Source: Mobilitalea sp. (GTDB lineage Bacteria > Bacillota_A > Clostridia > Lachnospirales > Lachnospiraceae). From it: a stretch of DNA of 25,002 bases. The position numbers were made by a program, and so were the translations under genes. Shown piece by piece: positions 24,648-25,002 of the stretch (position 1 is the first letter of the stretch; every line of letters starts with the position of its first letter). The notes beneath the pieces were generated by a model that had not been told where the DNA came from, made no database searches, and saw only the letters and a list, made by a program, of their open reading frames with translations. The stretch is taken from contig JARKQP010000539.1 of NCBI GenBank assembly GCA_029974875.1, positions 1 to 25,002 of the forward strand, read 5' to 3'.

Positions 24648-25002
24648 CTATAAAAATTGATCAAATATACCCCATGTAAATGGCACCTGCAGCCAGAGAA
24701 CAAATACTCCGATAACAATTGCAGATACTATTGCGGATACCATTAATGTTGATTTCCAGGAACATTTCTCGAATATTTTAAGCCACAATACCATATACAG
24801 CACCGAACTTGGTATTAACCCGATAGCATAACTGCATACAATGATTCCAAGGCAGCCGCCGATAACCATTAATTCCAGCCTGTCAATTTTAGGAGCTTTC
24901 TCCTTCCTGGCCTGATACAAAGCCAATAAGCTTGTAAATAACAGAATAATGCCAATTACGGTCGGAAAGAACCCCGCTTCCGGACCATTTACATTATCCC
25001 AA
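24648..25002 (-). CDS. tctB: TctB small membrane subunit, 5' end outside window
   Basis: Partial: the frame is open to the right edge, giving at least 117 residues, of which WDNVNGPEAGFFPTVIGIIL is the first visible part. The GPEAGFFP segment matches the conserved G-P-x-FFP at the end of TctB's first helix, so only some 30-40 residues are missing. At least three further hydrophobic segments follow (around LMVIGGCLGIIVCSYAIGLI and AIVSAIVIGVFVLWL), ending at TAA/TAG before tctA. An apparent internal TTG start at 24926 is not the true start because coding similarity continues upstream. Small four-helix partner of TctA; its exact role in transport is unclear. Confidence 0.88.
   Translation of the reverse strand, partial: WDNVNGPEAGFFPTVIGIILLFTSLLALYQARKEKAPKIDRLELMVIGGCLGIIVCSYAIGLIPSSVLYMVLWLKIFEKCSWKSTLMVSAIVSAIVIGVFVLWLQVPFTWGIFDQFL

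Overview
The window looks like the chromosome of an anaerobic, probably motile Clostridia species, most likely a Lachnospiraceae relative. The evidence is the gene content: VanW with a G5-like domain, a DUF4080-type B12/radical-SAM protein, DUF2156, a clostridial PrpR-type sigma-54 activator and a KdgT-family permease. AGGAGG-type ribosome sites and moderate, AT-leaning base composition agree with this. No rRNA, tRNA, transposase, integrase or CRISPR array was seen.

Left part (1-7456): ordinary housekeeping or conserved genes. On the minus strand are the 5' part of an AIR-synthase-like gene cut by the window edge, a secreted VanW protein, and a 34-residue membrane peptide that is easy to miss (2168-2272). 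A four-copy, 59-bp tandem repeat with two foldable palindromes per unit (2377-2619) precedes a plus-strand gene for a membrane-anchored TPR-like protein. Then come endonuclease III and the radical-SAM protein (both minus), and a DUF2156 acyltransferase-like gene (plus) preceded by two palindromes. A strong bidirectional terminator (7423-7456) closes this part.

Right part (7521-25002): one uninterrupted minus-strand locus of 15 genes for sensing, importing and breaking down an organic or sugar acid. In transcription order: TctB (cut by the right edge), TctA and TctC (tripartite tricarboxylate-type transporter), a KdgT-family permease, a methyl-accepting chemotaxis protein, and RpoN (sigma-54). 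After these comes a nine-gene segment: xylose-isomerase-like TIM barrel, Asp/Glu racemase-family protein, split transketolase (N then C subunit), two tandem paralogous TIM-barrel enzymes, glycerate/hydroxypyruvate dehydrogenase, a PrpR-type sigma-54 activator, and glycerate kinase.

The regulatory logic can be read from the DNA. A sigma-54 gene and a sigma-54 activator are in the same locus. The 306-bp gap between rpoN and the catabolic operon holds a -24/-12 promoter (16931-16947, GG-N10-GC). About 150-200 bp upstream of it are four copies of TGTTTCA in two pairs, phased by 10 bp within and 42 bp between pairs, as expected for an enhancer. The end of the pathway is clear: hydroxypyruvate to glycerate to 2-phosphoglycerate. 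The entry substrate is not clear. With no sugar kinase, two acid transporters, a split transketolase and two paralogous TIM barrels, I infer a largely non-phosphorylated sugar-acid route. This locus is the best candidate for an undescribed system in the window.
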